DNA of 64,000 bases from Bog-473 sp963783245 (GTDB lineage: Bacteria > Actinomycetota > Acidimicrobiia > Acidimicrobiales > RAAP-2). The notes beneath the pieces are model-generated. The model was not told where the DNA came from. It worked only from the letters and a program-made list of their open reading frames with translations, and did not search any database. Positions 17,661 to 27,516 of the stretch are shown piece after piece; position 1 is the stretch's first letter; every line of letters begins with the position of its first letter. The translations under genes and the position numbers were made by a program. The DNA lies in contig CAWAMS010000003.1 of NCBI GenBank assembly GCA_963783245.1, forward strand, positions 682,001-746,000. The letters are read 5' to 3'.

Positions 17661-19179
17661 ATGACCCTCATCCAAGTCGATCTACTGGCGGACCTGGCCG
17701 ACCGCTTTCCCGACGGCGTCGCCTGGAAGAACATGGGTGACGGCCGCGAGCTCACACTGCGAGAGTGGCACGCCCGGTCCAATCAGCTGGCCCGGGGCAT
17801 GGTCGCGCACGGCCTCAGGCCCGGAGACCGGGTGGCCCTGGCCATCGCCCCAGGCCAGCCGCTCGAGTGGCTCACCTCCTACATGGCGATTCACAAGACC
17901 GGGGCGATTGCCGTCCCGCTGAACACGCGCCTGAGCCGGCCCGAGCAACTGCGCATCCTCGACCTGGCCGGCGTGAAGATCATTCTGGCCAGCGAGGGCA
18001 TCCTCGACGATTCCTCCAGCACGGCCCACCTGGGCGCCCTGGTCGCCACCACCGGCCCTGTCGGGGCCTCGGGCATCGCCTGGAGCGACCTTCTCGACCC
18101 CGATCCCTCCGACATCGGTCACCAGGTGCACATCGACGACGTGGCCGACATCATGTACACCTCGGGCACGACGGGTACCCCCAAGGGAGTCGTCGTTCGC
18201 CACGGCGGCCTCTCCTCGAACGACCGCGTCCCTGAGGAATGGACCGGGCTCGGCTTCCTCATGGGCTCTCCCTTCTCGACGACGACGGGCTCACTCCTCG
18301 TCTGCGGCCCGATGCGCGGGGGTATGAGCGGATGGTTCCTTCCCAAATTCGACCCCGAAGGTTGGCTCCGATTAGTGGAGACGGAACGTCCGACCGTGGC
18401 GATGATCGTGCCGGCGATGATGGCGCTCCTCGTCGCCAATCCCTACTTCGAGCTTGCCGACCTCTCGAGCTTGGCCGTCGTGAGTTGCGGGAGTGCGCCG
18501 GTCACGGTGGAGACGCTGCGACGCTTCGGCGCACGCATTCCGGGCGCCGAGATCACGATCGGGTACGGCATGACCGAGTTCGGGGCGGCGACCGCGCTTC
18601 CGCTGGGCGACGGAGGGAAGCATCTGGGCTCGGTCGGTCTGCCGCTGCCCGGGGTCACTTTGCGCATCGTCGATGCCGACGGCAACGACCGGCCGACAGG
18701 CGAGGTCGGCGAAGTCCTCATCACCGGCGAACGACCCGAACGGGAGTACTTCAATCAGCCGGAAGAGTCGGAGCGCACCTGGAAGGGGGGGTGGCTCAAG
18801 AGCGGCGATCTCGGGTACCTCGATGCCGATGGCTTCTTGTGGATCTCAGGTCGATCGAAGGAGATGATCATCCGCGGGGGCCATAACATCATGCCGGGCG
18901 AGGTCGAATCGGCGCTCTTCACCCACCCGGCGGTAGCCGATGCGGCCGTGGCCGCCATCCCGCACCCCGTCCTGGGCGAGGATGTCGCGGCCTGGGTCGT
19001 GCTGCGCAGCGACGCCACGGCGTCGGCCGAGTCGATCCGCGCCTTCCTCCTCGAGCGTCTGGCCGACTACAAGGTGCCCCGGCGCTACACCTTCGTCGAC
19101 GCCCTGCCCCGTAACGAGGGGGGAAAGGTGGTCAAGGCCCGAGCTGGTGGCCGACGACCAAGCGGAGAGCGCTTCGTGA
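17661..19179 (+). CDS. AMP-forming acyl-CoA synthetase (FadD-like, frameshift near the 3' end)
   Basis: About 505 residues of the ANL superfamily. The P-loop is DIMYTSGTTGTPKGVVV, the adenine motif GYGMTEFG, the hinge region KSGDLGYLDADGFLWISGRSKEMI (quoted in parts), and the C-terminal LPRNEGGKVVK has the catalytic Lys. The frame slips at about 19136; removing one G gives VVKPELVADDQAESAS and a TGA at 19177-19179, which overlaps the next gene's GTG. As written, the frame runs into the hydratase. It activates a carboxylic acid to its CoA ester for the adjacent enoyl-CoA hydratase. Confidence 0.85.
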
Positions 19180-20028
19180 CGACCGAATTCACCACGCTCA
19201 TTCTGGAGGAGATCGGCCATATCAGGCGCATCACGCTGAACCGGCCCGAACATCACAATCCCGCTCACCCCGCGCAGCGTGCGTGAGATACTGCGTGCCG
19301 TCGAATTGGCGGAGGCCGATCCAGCGGCCCGCGTGGTGATCATCAGGAGCAGCGGTCGCTCCTTCTCCTCGGGCTACGGCTACGTGGCGGAGGACGTCGA
19401 GGAGGGCGACTTCGCCCAGGATGGATCCATCGAGGACGACGTCACCGCGATGATCACCCTCGGAACTGGCTGGGGCCGCATCTGGGACTGCCCGATCCCC
19501 GTCATCGCGCAGGTGCACGGAAACTGCCTCGCCGGTGGAACCGACCTGGCCCTGCACTGCGACGTCGTTGTGGCGGCGGAGGATGCCCGCATCGGCTTTC
19601 CTCCGGTCCGGTCGATGGGCGTACCGCCGACCAACATGTGGATCTACAACGTCGGGCCACAGCTGACGAAACTTCTCCTGTTGACCGGTGACACGGTGAG
19701 CGGCCTGGAAGCCAAGGCGATCGGGCTCGTGGTGGCCACCGCTCCGGCGAACGAGCTGGACCAGGTCGTCCTCGACCTGGCTTCGCGCATGGCCCTGATC
19801 GGGCGGGACCTTCTCGTCGGCAACAAGCGTGTCGTCAACATGGGCGTCGAGCTCATGGGCCGCTCGCAGTTGCAGAAATTCGCGGCGATGAGCGATGCGG
19901 TCGGCCACCGTGCGCCCGAGGCAACTGCGTTCTCGGCGCGGATTCGTGAGATCGGCCTGCGCCAGGCCGTGCGGGAGCGGGACGACGCCTTCGGCCTTCC
20001 GACTCGCGCCACGACCAGCGATCCGTGA
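19176..20028 (+). CDS. Enoyl-CoA hydratase/isomerase family protein (frameshifted)
   Basis: About 283 residues from a GTG that overlaps the ligase stop. One extra C near 19260 breaks the frame; correcting it joins RRITLNRPEHHNPLTP to SVREILRAVELAEADP, the canonical crotonase N-terminus. The oxyanion-hole segments are FSSGYGY and HGNCLAGGTDLALHCDV. DARIGFPPVRSMG is the standard family strand-turn. It acts after the ligase in beta-oxidation or a related side-chain route. Confidence 0.82.
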
Positions 20029-20076
20029 CGGGCATTGCTCCGGTGTTCGAAAGCCGCAATGGCGGGCGCATAGGGT

Positions 20077-20108
20077 GGGGGAGTCAGGCCAAAGGCCTGC
20101 ACGCTCCC
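20077..20108 (+). terminator. Hairpin after the enoyl-CoA hydratase gene
   Basis: CAGGCC-AAA-GGCCTG (20085-20099) is flanked by GGGGGAG / CTCCC arms, giving an interrupted longer stem without a T-run. It lies between the hydratase stop and the YceI start and could end the ligase operon. Confidence 0.4.
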
Positions 20109-20127
20109 TTCGAACGCCAAGGCCGAC

Positions 20128-20650
20128 ATGACACCCCTGCGATTCACGCTCGACCCCGTTCGATCGTGCATCTGGGTGGATGCCCGATCGAACCTGCACC
20201 CGATCACGACCCAGACGCGGGGACTCCACGGGTGGGTCGAGCTCTCGCTGCAGCCGGACGGGGCGGTCGATCTCACCTTGCCCGTGGAGGGGGGCCTCGA
20301 GGTGGCCGTCGACCGTTTCTCCTCAGGCAACCAGCTGTACGACCGGGAGCTCAAGCGGCGCATCGATGCGCGCCATCATCCTTTGATCCTGGGGAAGATC
20401 ACCGGCGTCCGCGGCACGGAGGCGCCCGATCGCTACCGGGTCGCCGGAGATCTCTCGTTTCACGGCGAAACGCGCGCGGTTCGAGCATGACATGACCATC
20501 GAAGTGCACGACGGGTCCTCCATCGCCCTGAAGGGCGAGCGGGTGTTCGACATCCGCGAGTTCCGTATGAAACCGCCGAGCATGCTGATGCTCAAGGTGT
20601 ACCCCGAAGTCGCCGTACGCGTCGAACTCTACGGCACCACGTCACCGTGA
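20128..20650 (+). CDS. YceI-like domain protein (frameshifted)
   Basis: About 174 residues after correction. RFTLDPVRSCIWVDARSNLHPITTQTRGLHG has the start of a YceI lipocalin-like barrel, followed by VDRFSSGNQLYDRELKRRID and the strand YRVAGDLSFHGETRAV. An extra C near 20480 ends the frame early; the corrected frame continues EHDMTIEVHDGSSIALKGER and finishes the barrel. No signal peptide is seen. YceI barrels bind isoprenoid or lipid-like ligands; the role here is unknown. Confidence 0.7.
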
Positions 20651-20709
20651 TCGTTTGAGATGATCCCGGCGGGAGAGCCACGTCGGGCATGTCGCACCGG
20701 CCCTCCACG

Positions 20710-21874
20710 TCAGCCCGAGCCGGCCAAGGCCAACGCGCAGAGTGCGGCGGCAAGGGAGAGCGGCACGGCAACCAGACCGAGCCGGCTCGCTTCGCCGACC
20801 GAGGGTGACGCACCACTGCTCCTGGCCACCTTCAACCAGAGGAACCAGGCCAACGAACCGGTGGCGAAGAGATTCGGGCCCGACGTTCAGCCCGACCAGC
20901 AACTGCGCCGCGTGGTGCGGGTTGCGAGCCGCCAGGAGGGAAGCGGCCGGGAGGTTGTTCACCAGCACCGAGGTCAGCGCCGCGATGAGTGCGGCCCCGA
21001 CGCCACCGGCGTGGGACAAGAGCGTGGCCGGACCACTCCAGACGCGCCCGAGCGCGCCGAGGGCGATCGTGATCCCGAACAGCCCCACGAGTACCGGCAC
21101 GCCGAGGACAGCCGCTGCTTCGTCAACCCGAAGTCGGTGCTGCACCACCCGTACGACGGCGGCACCGACACCGACGAGAAGCACGGGGACGGCTGGTGAC
21201 GGCAGAGCGACCACCAGAATGACCGCCGTCACGACGGCGAGCAGTCCCACTCCCACCACCGGCCGTGCGACCGCGGTGATCGGGGTCGTGGACGCCGTGA
21301 GGTCGCGTCGTCCCCAAAAGCAGATGCAACCCGCCGTCACAAGGCACGAGGCGATCGCCGCCGGCCACATCAGCGCCAAAAAGGCGGCGCCCGACAGCGG
21401 CCGATGCCCCATCACGATCAGATTCGTCAGGTTCGACCCGGGCAGGAAAAGAGAACTGGCATTCGCCAACAACAGGGACCCGTAGAGCAGCGGGCGTTCG
21501 CCGGCACCCCTCCCTCGAGCGGCGACGATGAGCATGGGTGTGAGGAACACGACCGACGTATCAAGGTTGAGGGTGGCGGTCACGGCAACGATGAGAAGGG
21601 TGGCACCGGCGAAGAACAGGATTCCGTGGCCGCCCAGCCGAGCGAGACGGGTCCCCGCGGCACGGAACAAACCGTCCCCCTCAGCCACCAGACCGATGAG
21701 TAGCAGGCCCGCCACCAGGACGAAGGGTGTCCAGGTCTGCCGCGGCCGCCCCCGGGCCTCGTGGGGAGCAGTCACGAAAGCGAGGAGGGCGCCGACGACG
21801 CCCACCGCGCACAAGATCCACGTCCAACGCGTCCGGGGGAGGGTGCGTTGCTGCTCTGAGGAAAGGGGGCACAT
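20710..21874 (-). CDS. ArsB/SLC13-type ion permease (frameshifted)
   Basis: About 388 residues with roughly 10-11 membrane segments of the ion-transporter superfamily. Landmarks are NLDTSVVFLTPMLIVAARG, ANASSLFLPGSNLTNLIVMG and the second re-entrant loop TSVLVNNLPAASLLAARNP; these paired N-rich loops form the substrate site. The frame slips at about 20880, where removing one base gives LNVGPNLFATGSLAWFLWLK and a proper last helix ending at 20710. Members export arsenite or carry di-carboxylates or sulfate; the substrate is open. Confidence 0.78.
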
Positions 21875-22022
21875 AGGTGTGCTTCCTTCTTACCCGTAGC
21901 AGAACGACACTATTCTTTCAGTCGGCCAAGCGCGCCTCTCCCGAACGTCGCCTTCTCGCTTTACGCACGTCGGTCCGGCAGAGAAGACAGAGCGCCCGGA
22001 AGGTTCACCAGCCGATCATGAG

Positions 22023-22520
22023 TCAGACGGATGCGTGGCCCAGGGCAGACCTCAGCCGACGCAATCTTGTACGGACCGAAGCAGGCACCAACTTCTGTTC
22101 CGCCGGGCAGAGATCTAAAAGCGCAACGGCCTCAATGGCGTTGAAGGTATCGATACCAGCTGGCAGATGGGTCTTCGATTCCACACTCTTGGCCCCGAAA
22201 GCCACGTTCAAGAGAGCAGTGTCAATTCCCCCGCCGCGGCGAAGGAAGGCACAAAAGGCGGAACCATCCGTCAGCACCGTTCTCAACGCCAGATTTCCCT
22301 GCTGCTGGATGTACGTTGCCAGGTCGGAGTCGGCCTTGGCGACATCGGTGAGGTATCGGGCGTCCTCAACCGGGGTGGTCTTGGGCGCGACCAAAGGTGC
22401 GACTTTCGACGAGTTGTGAACTTTCGTTGGCGAGGACTGGGTCGCGCCAGCACTGGCGTCAAGGCACAAGAGCACCATCGCAATGATCGGGACAACTCCG
22501 CACGCACACTTCGGTTTCAC
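22023..22520 (-). CDS. Secreted hypothetical protein
   Basis: About 165 residues from a GTG. The N-terminus (MKPKCACGVVPIIAMVLLCL) is a signal peptide with a probable cleavage after DASAGA. The mature part is Ser/Thr/Lys-rich, then helical (YLTDVAKADSDLATYIQQQG), with two Cys residues (AFCAFL, LLDLCPAEQ) that could form a disulfide. No family was recognised. The region is visibly less GC-rich than its surroundings. Confidence 0.6.
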   Translation of the reverse strand: MKPKCACGVVPIIAMVLLCLDASAGATQSSPTKVHNSSKVAPLVAPKTTPVEDARYLTDVAKADSDLATYIQQQGNLALRTVLTDGSAFCAFLRRGGGIDTALLNVAFGAKSVESKTHLPAGIDTFNAIEAVALLDLCPAEQKLVPASVRTRLRRLRSALGHASV

Positions 22521-22849
22521 TTCATAACTCCAAATCGGTGACTCTTCGGGCCCACGGACGTTCAGCAATCTGGCGATTTCGAAACTACGTGCACGAAGAG
22601 TAGGCGGCGGTATCGACAGAGATCCCTCCGTTCGCCTCGGCGCCGGGTTCCGCTTCCAGCTAGCGACGGATCATCCGCCGTCGACCGCTCCAAGTAGAAC
22701 ATTTGTTGAGTAGGGGCGAAAGTATCGGCTGGCGCAAAAGAGATCACATTTTGGTCACACGGGACGTCCCAAAACATTCATTTTCAAGTACCGCAACGGT
22801 CACACGCCGGTAGCAAGTACGTCGCGGGCCCCATGTTAAGAAACTTCTT
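22521..22849 (+). promoter_or_regulatory. AT-richer intergenic region with direct repeats upstream of the phosphoesterase
   Basis: A 329-bp gap with no convincing gene. The 9-mer GGTCACACG occurs twice in direct orientation (22753-22761 and 22798-22806, 45 bp apart). Around the first copy TTTTGG...CCAAAA arms flank a perfect GGGACGTCCC palindrome. Direct repeats ahead of a secreted phosphatase would fit a phosphate-starvation (PhoP-type) site, but the sequence is not a textbook Pho box. Confidence 0.35.
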
Positions 22850-25424
22850 ATGCGTATCCCTAGCAAGCACACGTACTGGAAGCGGACACTTTCCGTAGCT
22901 CAGCGCCTTTGTCATCGCCCTACTGGCCATCGCCGTGCCGACGATCTCCGCCAGCGCGGCAGGCCCAGGCCCGAACACCGTTGGTGGCTTGGCTCCCGGA
23001 GCGATCAAGCACGTCTGGCTCATCATCTTGGAGAACAAGTCCTACGACGAGACCTTCACCGGCCTCAACAGCAACTCGTACCTCTGGCAGACCCTCCCGT
23101 CCGAGGGCGTCCTGCTGAAGAACTACTACGGCACCGGCCACACCAGCCAGGACAACTACATCGCGCTGGCCTCGGGCCAGGGTCCCCAGGCCGACACCCA
23201 GAACGACTGCGTACCATCAACTCGCCGTTCAGCAGTAACTCCAACATCATCACCACCGGTGCGGTGGGTGGTGACACGAACTGGACCTACGGCCAGGCCC
23301 TGTCGCTGCTCGGTGCCAACGCTCCGCCTGGTACGACTCCTGCGAACACCAACGGCTGCACCTACCCGACGGAGATCCCGACTCTCTTTGACCAGTTCAA
23401 CGCCGCCGGCGTGAGTTGGAAGGGGTACGCCCAGGACCTGGGCGGCGCCCAGCCGATCGGCTCGACATCCTTTGTGTCCGACAGCGTGCCGGACCGTGAG
23501 GATGCCGCCTGCGGCGCGCCCGGGACATCGACGTCCAATAACCCGGTCTCGAACCCGCGTCTACATGAACGGCTCTGCCGGGCTTCCCGTCGGACGTGAG
23601 CAGCTACACCGCGGCCTCGTTGGTCGCCGGTACGGGCACGACCAACAATCCCCAGTACTCGGACCAGTACGTGGCCAAGCACTTCCCCTTCCCCTGGTTC
23701 GCCTCGCTGACCGGTGGAGGTACGGGCAACCCGATGGGCACACCGCTCACCGAGCCCCAGGCCTCAGCCGGCGGCGGTACCAACTGCGACAGCAACCACA
23801 TCGCCAATCTGGACGACCCGAACCACGGCCTGATCCATGACCTCAACGCCAACACCGTCCCGCAGTTCAGCTGGATCACTCCGGACAACTGCAGCGACGC
23901 CCACGACACCACGTGCAAGGGCAACAACCTGTCGGGAGCATTCGGCACTTACACGAGCGGACCCCACGCCGGTCAGGTCAACCTCAACGACCCCATCTAC
24001 AACCCGCCAGGGCTGCCGGCCGACGACCCCGAGGCCACCACACCCCGGAACTTCACCGGCGGGCTGTACGCCTCGGACCTGTTCCTGGCGTACTACATCC
24101 CGCTCATTGAGCAGTCCTCGGCCTATGCCAACGGTGGTCTGATCGACATCACCTTCGACGAAGGGGAGCCGTCGTTCACCTACTCGGGCAACAGCTTCAA
24201 CAACGTGCTGACCAACAGCAGCGTGGTGAGCGGCACGCCGCCAATGCCCGCCGGTCAGGGCACCTCATCCCCGTTGGGCTCGGCCCCCGCTGACGCTCCC
24301 TCCTACGGGACGCCCAGTTCGACCGCGCCCGGGTGCGGACTCCATCTTCGGCGCCTACGACATCATCGGCGACACGGCCGGCGAGAACATCAGCGGCACC
24401 AACGTCAACTCGGAGCCGACCGGCCCGAACTCGACACTGCAGACGAATGGTTCAGGAGATCAGCTGTATCCCGGTCCGGGATTCAACCTCTCCATCGACC
24501 GGCCTCCCGCCTGCACCCAGACCACGCCGACGCTGGTGCCTGTCGATTGCGTGCCGGGCATCGTCCGGGGTGACTCGGGCAGCAGCCCGGCAGCCCGCAC
24601 CGACAACGGCGTCTTTGGGGGCGGTGGTTCGAGCACCATCACCTACCCCACGCCCACCAGCGGCAACCCGCCCCTCATCGGGGATGACACCGGTCGCGAG
24701 ATCACCTCGATCACCATCAACGGGACGCCCGTCACCTACGGGTCGTCCACGTACAACGCCGACTTCCCGAATGGGCTGTTCGTCGGCACGGTGTCGGACA
24801 CCGGTGAGTACTATCCGGCCAACAGCGGTGGCCCGACGGTCGCTGCTTCCTTCCAGGCAATCGACGACGCCGGCAACCCGGTATCCATCCCCGGCACGGT
24901 GACCAGCGTCACGCTCAGCGCAGAAGGCGACCCGGCGCTGATCGCCAGCGAGTCGACGCCGACCGCCCCGGTCACCGCTGACCCGCTGTTCGACGCCACG
25001 GACCCGACGAGCGGATGGTGGTGACACCGGAAGCGTCCTCATCAGCCCGTACATCACGCCGGGCTCGGTGTCGACCACCTTCTACAACCACTACAGCTGG
25101 CTGGCCACGATGGAAGACCTCTTCGACGTGTCCTCCTGCGTGGGCACCTCCACGGACGTCACCCTGAGCGCTCCCAGCAGCGTCACGGTCTGCGGTGGAC
25201 TCGACGGCCTGGGCCACATCGGCTACGCCGCCCAGGCCGGGCTCACGGCGTTCGGAAGCGACGTGTTCACCGCCCCGACTGGTAACGGGTTCATGCCTCC
25301 CATCCCCAGCAACCCTGGAGAGGGAACCCCCGAGGCACCATTCGCGATTGCTCTGCCCGCCTTCGCCCTACTCGTCATGGCGGCGTACGTGCTGCGGCGT
25401 CGCCGGAAAGGTGCCACCGCCTGA
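22850..25424 (+). pseudogene. Secreted, membrane-anchored phosphoesterase (PF04185-like), broken by about five frameshifts
   Basis: Read across the breaks, this encodes about 855 residues. A signal peptide (AFVIALLAIAVPTISASA) is followed by the catalytic start VWLIILENKSYDETF, GHTSQDNYIALASGQGPQ, SWITPDNCSDAHDTT and LIDITFDEGEPSF. These are the metal-binding landmarks of phosphoesterase/acid-phosphatase proteins. A long Ser/Thr/Gly-rich region follows. The C-terminus has a hydrophobic helix (FAIALPAFALLVMAAYVL) and RRRRK, a membrane anchor. Breaks lie near 22900, 23215, 23560, 24335 and 25020. Because coding signal and family motifs continue on both sides of every break, error in the consensus is as likely as true decay. 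Confidence 0.7.
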
Positions 25425-26059
25425 TGACCAGCACGGCGATTGCGCCGACCGCGGACACTCCGAAGGACCGGGCCCAACGGCCCGGTCCTTCGGGCGTTCG
25501 TCGAGCCTTGTTCTGGGGGTTCATCCTCCTCCTCATGCGCTCACCATGGCCTGGGGTGTCCACGCTTTGGTGGCCAAGCCGGGGCTGAACACCGCGGATC
25601 CCCAATCGTGGCTTCCCAAGCAACAGCTCGACCATCCGGTCGACCAGACCATCGCAGGCTCGGTGTCGCACCCAGGTCTCACGGTGAACGGCGGCTACGT
25701 CCACGTGACGACGCCGACCTTCTCGGCGCTTGCCGTGGTCAACGGTCCCGTGGTGCCCGGCGAGGGATTGCCCGTCATGCAGAGGTTCACCACCTGTACG
25801 TGGACGATCTCGATCAGCCACGTGAAGGGCACCGTCCCTCATCGGCGTGGCCGACTTCGACACCATCGACCATCTCCAGACGGTCTACAAGCTCGCCCTG
25901 GCACCGGGACAACCACCTCTGCCCGCCGCACTCCACACGGGCCAGAGCCTGAACTTCAAGGTTCAAGCCGTCATGCCCACAGGCGAAGGACTGATGCGCT
26001 GGGCCCCCGATGGGAACAACATCGTGGCCAAGTGGGACTACCAGGTGGAAAACGACTAG
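25424..26059 (+). CDS. Hypothetical membrane-anchored protein (two frameshifts)
   Basis: About 210 residues if joined across breaks near 25540 and 25838. An N-terminal hydrophobic helix (ALFWGFILLL) leads into an exported-looking domain: LNTADPQSWLPKQQLDHPVD, VNGGYVHVTTPTFSALAVVNG, then HLQTVYKLALAPGQPPLPAAL. An ATG overlaps the phosphoesterase stop (TGATG), but a strong terminator-like stem lies inside the first 25 codons. The true start may therefore be after the stem, near 25550. No family recognised. Confidence 0.45.
25461..25492 (+). terminator. Perfect 14-bp stem-loop, likely terminator of the phosphoesterase gene
   Basis: CGAAGGACCGGGCC (25461-25474), loop CAAC, then the exact complement GGCCCGGTCCTTCG (25479-25492). 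No T-run follows, which is common for GC-rich actinobacterial terminators. It starts 37 bp after the phosphoesterase stop. Confidence 0.65.
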
Positions 26060-26127
26060 TTATCCCAATAACATTGACCGCTGCTCCTGAAACGCCGGAG
26101 AGCCAGGATCTCGACCGGTTGACGCCC

Positions 26128-26469
26128 TTACGAATTTGATTGCGCTTCCTCTACGGTCAACTCTGCCGCCGGGTCGGCTTCCAGGCGCTCGTCGGGTATC
26201 GGGGCTCCGCTTCGTATCGATCGACCGTAGGTACCCGCAGCGACACGTTGCTCCGCTCTCCCGATCGCCTCGAGCCGTTGACGAAGTTCAGCGGCGATGG
26301 AGTCATCAGTGCCCTGTTCGGTGAGAGGCTCCGCGGAATCGAACATGTCGCCGTCCTGGTCCGCCGCAGTTCGATCAGCCTCTCGTTGCTCGGTCATTTC
26401 GGCCAGAAGTCGCTCAACGCGGAGACGCTCGGCGGCAAGCATTTCTTTGGCCCTCTCGTCGTCCATCAT
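26128..26469 (-). CDS. TraR/DksA-like protein lacking the zinc-finger cysteines
   Basis: About 113 residues. A long charged N-terminal coiled coil (DDERAKEMLAAERLRVERLL) is followed by TDDSIAAELRQRLEAIGRAEQRVAAGTYG (quoted in part). The C-terminal segment YGRSIRSGAPIPDERLEA aligns with the DksA finger YGxCxxCGxPIPxERLEA, but both Cys are Ser, and the second pair is also replaced (AAELTVEEA). It cannot bind Zn in the usual way. Two ATGs (26469, 26466) follow AAGGAG; the second has the better spacing. Confidence 0.7.
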   Translation of the reverse strand: MMDDERAKEMLAAERLRVERLLAEMTEQREADRTAADQDGDMFDSAEPLTEQGTDDSIAAELRQRLEAIGRAEQRVAAGTYGRSIRSGAPIPDERLEADPAAELTVEEAQSNS

Positions 26470-26575
26470 GCTCCTTGATCTTCGTCCAGGCAGCATGCTA
26501 CCCAGCGACCTGGAAGCGACACTACAGGGATCCGAGTGGGCCCGAGCCGGACCATATCTCGAGCAGCTTCCCGGT

Positions 26576-27268
26576 TCAGATGTTCCCGCCCATGTTCCGT
26601 AAGCCCCCGATGCCCAAGCTCGGGTCGGAGATCGCCAGCCGGGAAAGTGGATTCGGCACAGGAGGCGCGATCCTTGTCAGGGTGTTGCGGTCAATGTGCG
26701 AGAACGGCTCGGCGACTCCTGGGATCTCCAAGATGCCCTCCTCCTCATATGACCATGTCCCGTCGTCGTTGACGGTGACGTGCATCCGGTAGCTGCTCGT
26801 CCGGAAGGCCCTATCGAGGAAGGGGTTGGACAAGATCCCATGCACCTCGGTACCGACCGATGCCACTACTTCGAATTCTTTGGCGTCGGCCTCTGCCGGG
26901 CCGGAGGCAAGGAGAACTTGGCCTCGAGGGATCCCCAGGGTGAGCGTCACCGCGCGTGCTGCAGGTTCCCAGAGCCAATACCCCACTTGGTCGTGGAACG
27001 TTGCTGCTTCGGTCGGCTTCAGGATATGGGTGTGGTACCGCAGCCCGTAGAAGAGCTGCGGGCCGTTGGTCTGAAAATCTATGGGTTGAAGGTCGTAGTG
27101 CTCCATGAACACGTCGTGCTCCGTACCTTCAGCCACGGGATGCTGATCGGAACCCTTTGCCCCCTCCCACGTGCCCGCCATGCGGCGCAGCGGACCAAGG
27201 TTCGACAACGTGTCGGGGTCACCGATCGCTTCGGTATAGATGTCTGCACCGTAGGAGTCCGATGTCAT
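26576..27268 (-). CDS. Nitrobindin-like / heme-binding beta-barrel protein
   Basis: About 230 residues from the ATG at 27268 (MTSDSYGADIYTEAIGDPDTL). The barrel opens with LGPLRRMAGTWEGAKG, a GxWxG-type signature of THAP4/nitrobindin-like barrels. YHTHILKPTEAATFHDQVGY and WLWEPAARAVTLTLGIPRGQ follow in the expected order. The distal His pattern suggests haem binding, hence NO or O2 chemistry, as an inference. A DosR-type palindrome lies about 130 bp upstream. Confidence 0.65.
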   Translation of the reverse strand: MTSDSYGADIYTEAIGDPDTLSNLGPLRRMAGTWEGAKGSDQHPVAEGTEHDVFMEHYDLQPIDFQTNGPQLFYGLRYHTHILKPTEAATFHDQVGYWLWEPAARAVTLTLGIPRGQVLLASGPAEADAKEFEVVASVGTEVHGILSNPFLDRAFRTSSYRMHVTVNDDGTWSYEEEGILEIPGVAEPFSHIDRNTLTRIAPPVPNPLSRLAISDPSLGIGGLRNMGGNI

Positions 27269-27397
27269 GGCTCGGTTCCCGAACAATCCGCGGCGTTCGG
27301 GCTGGCAGGCGGAACGCGCAAGGCCAGCTGAGCGCCTTCTTCTGTCCCGCGGATGTCCACAACCATGGATGGTGAATCTAGACGAGGCGTCGGCCGT

Positions 27398-27411
27398 TGG
27401 TCCAAGGCCCA
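27398..27411 (+). promoter_or_regulatory. DosR-type box A (TGGTCCAAGGCCCA)
   Basis: It differs from GGGNCnnnnGNCCC at the two outer bases only, and these still pair with each other. It lies between the divergent nitrobindin-like gene (130 bp) and the membrane-protein gene (105 bp). Confidence 0.5.
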
Positions 27412-27516
27412 TTCCCTGCTCGTTGACCTGGCCGAATCAGGAAACGCCCGTTGTTTTGACCAGGACTAGATTGTCATGATGGCCACGGGTGGGTACTGGG
27501 GATTCCCCGGAGGATC

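Noticed and set aside
20085..20099. CAGGCCAAAGGCCTG looks like a DosR-type box
   Set aside because: Odd spacing and missing outer G/C bases; part of a longer hairpin after the hydratase gene.
25469..25482. GGGCCCAACGGCCC fits the DosR-type 14-mer
   Set aside because: It is the centre of a perfect 14-bp terminator stem, which explains the symmetry, and no stress-type gene with a clear start follows.
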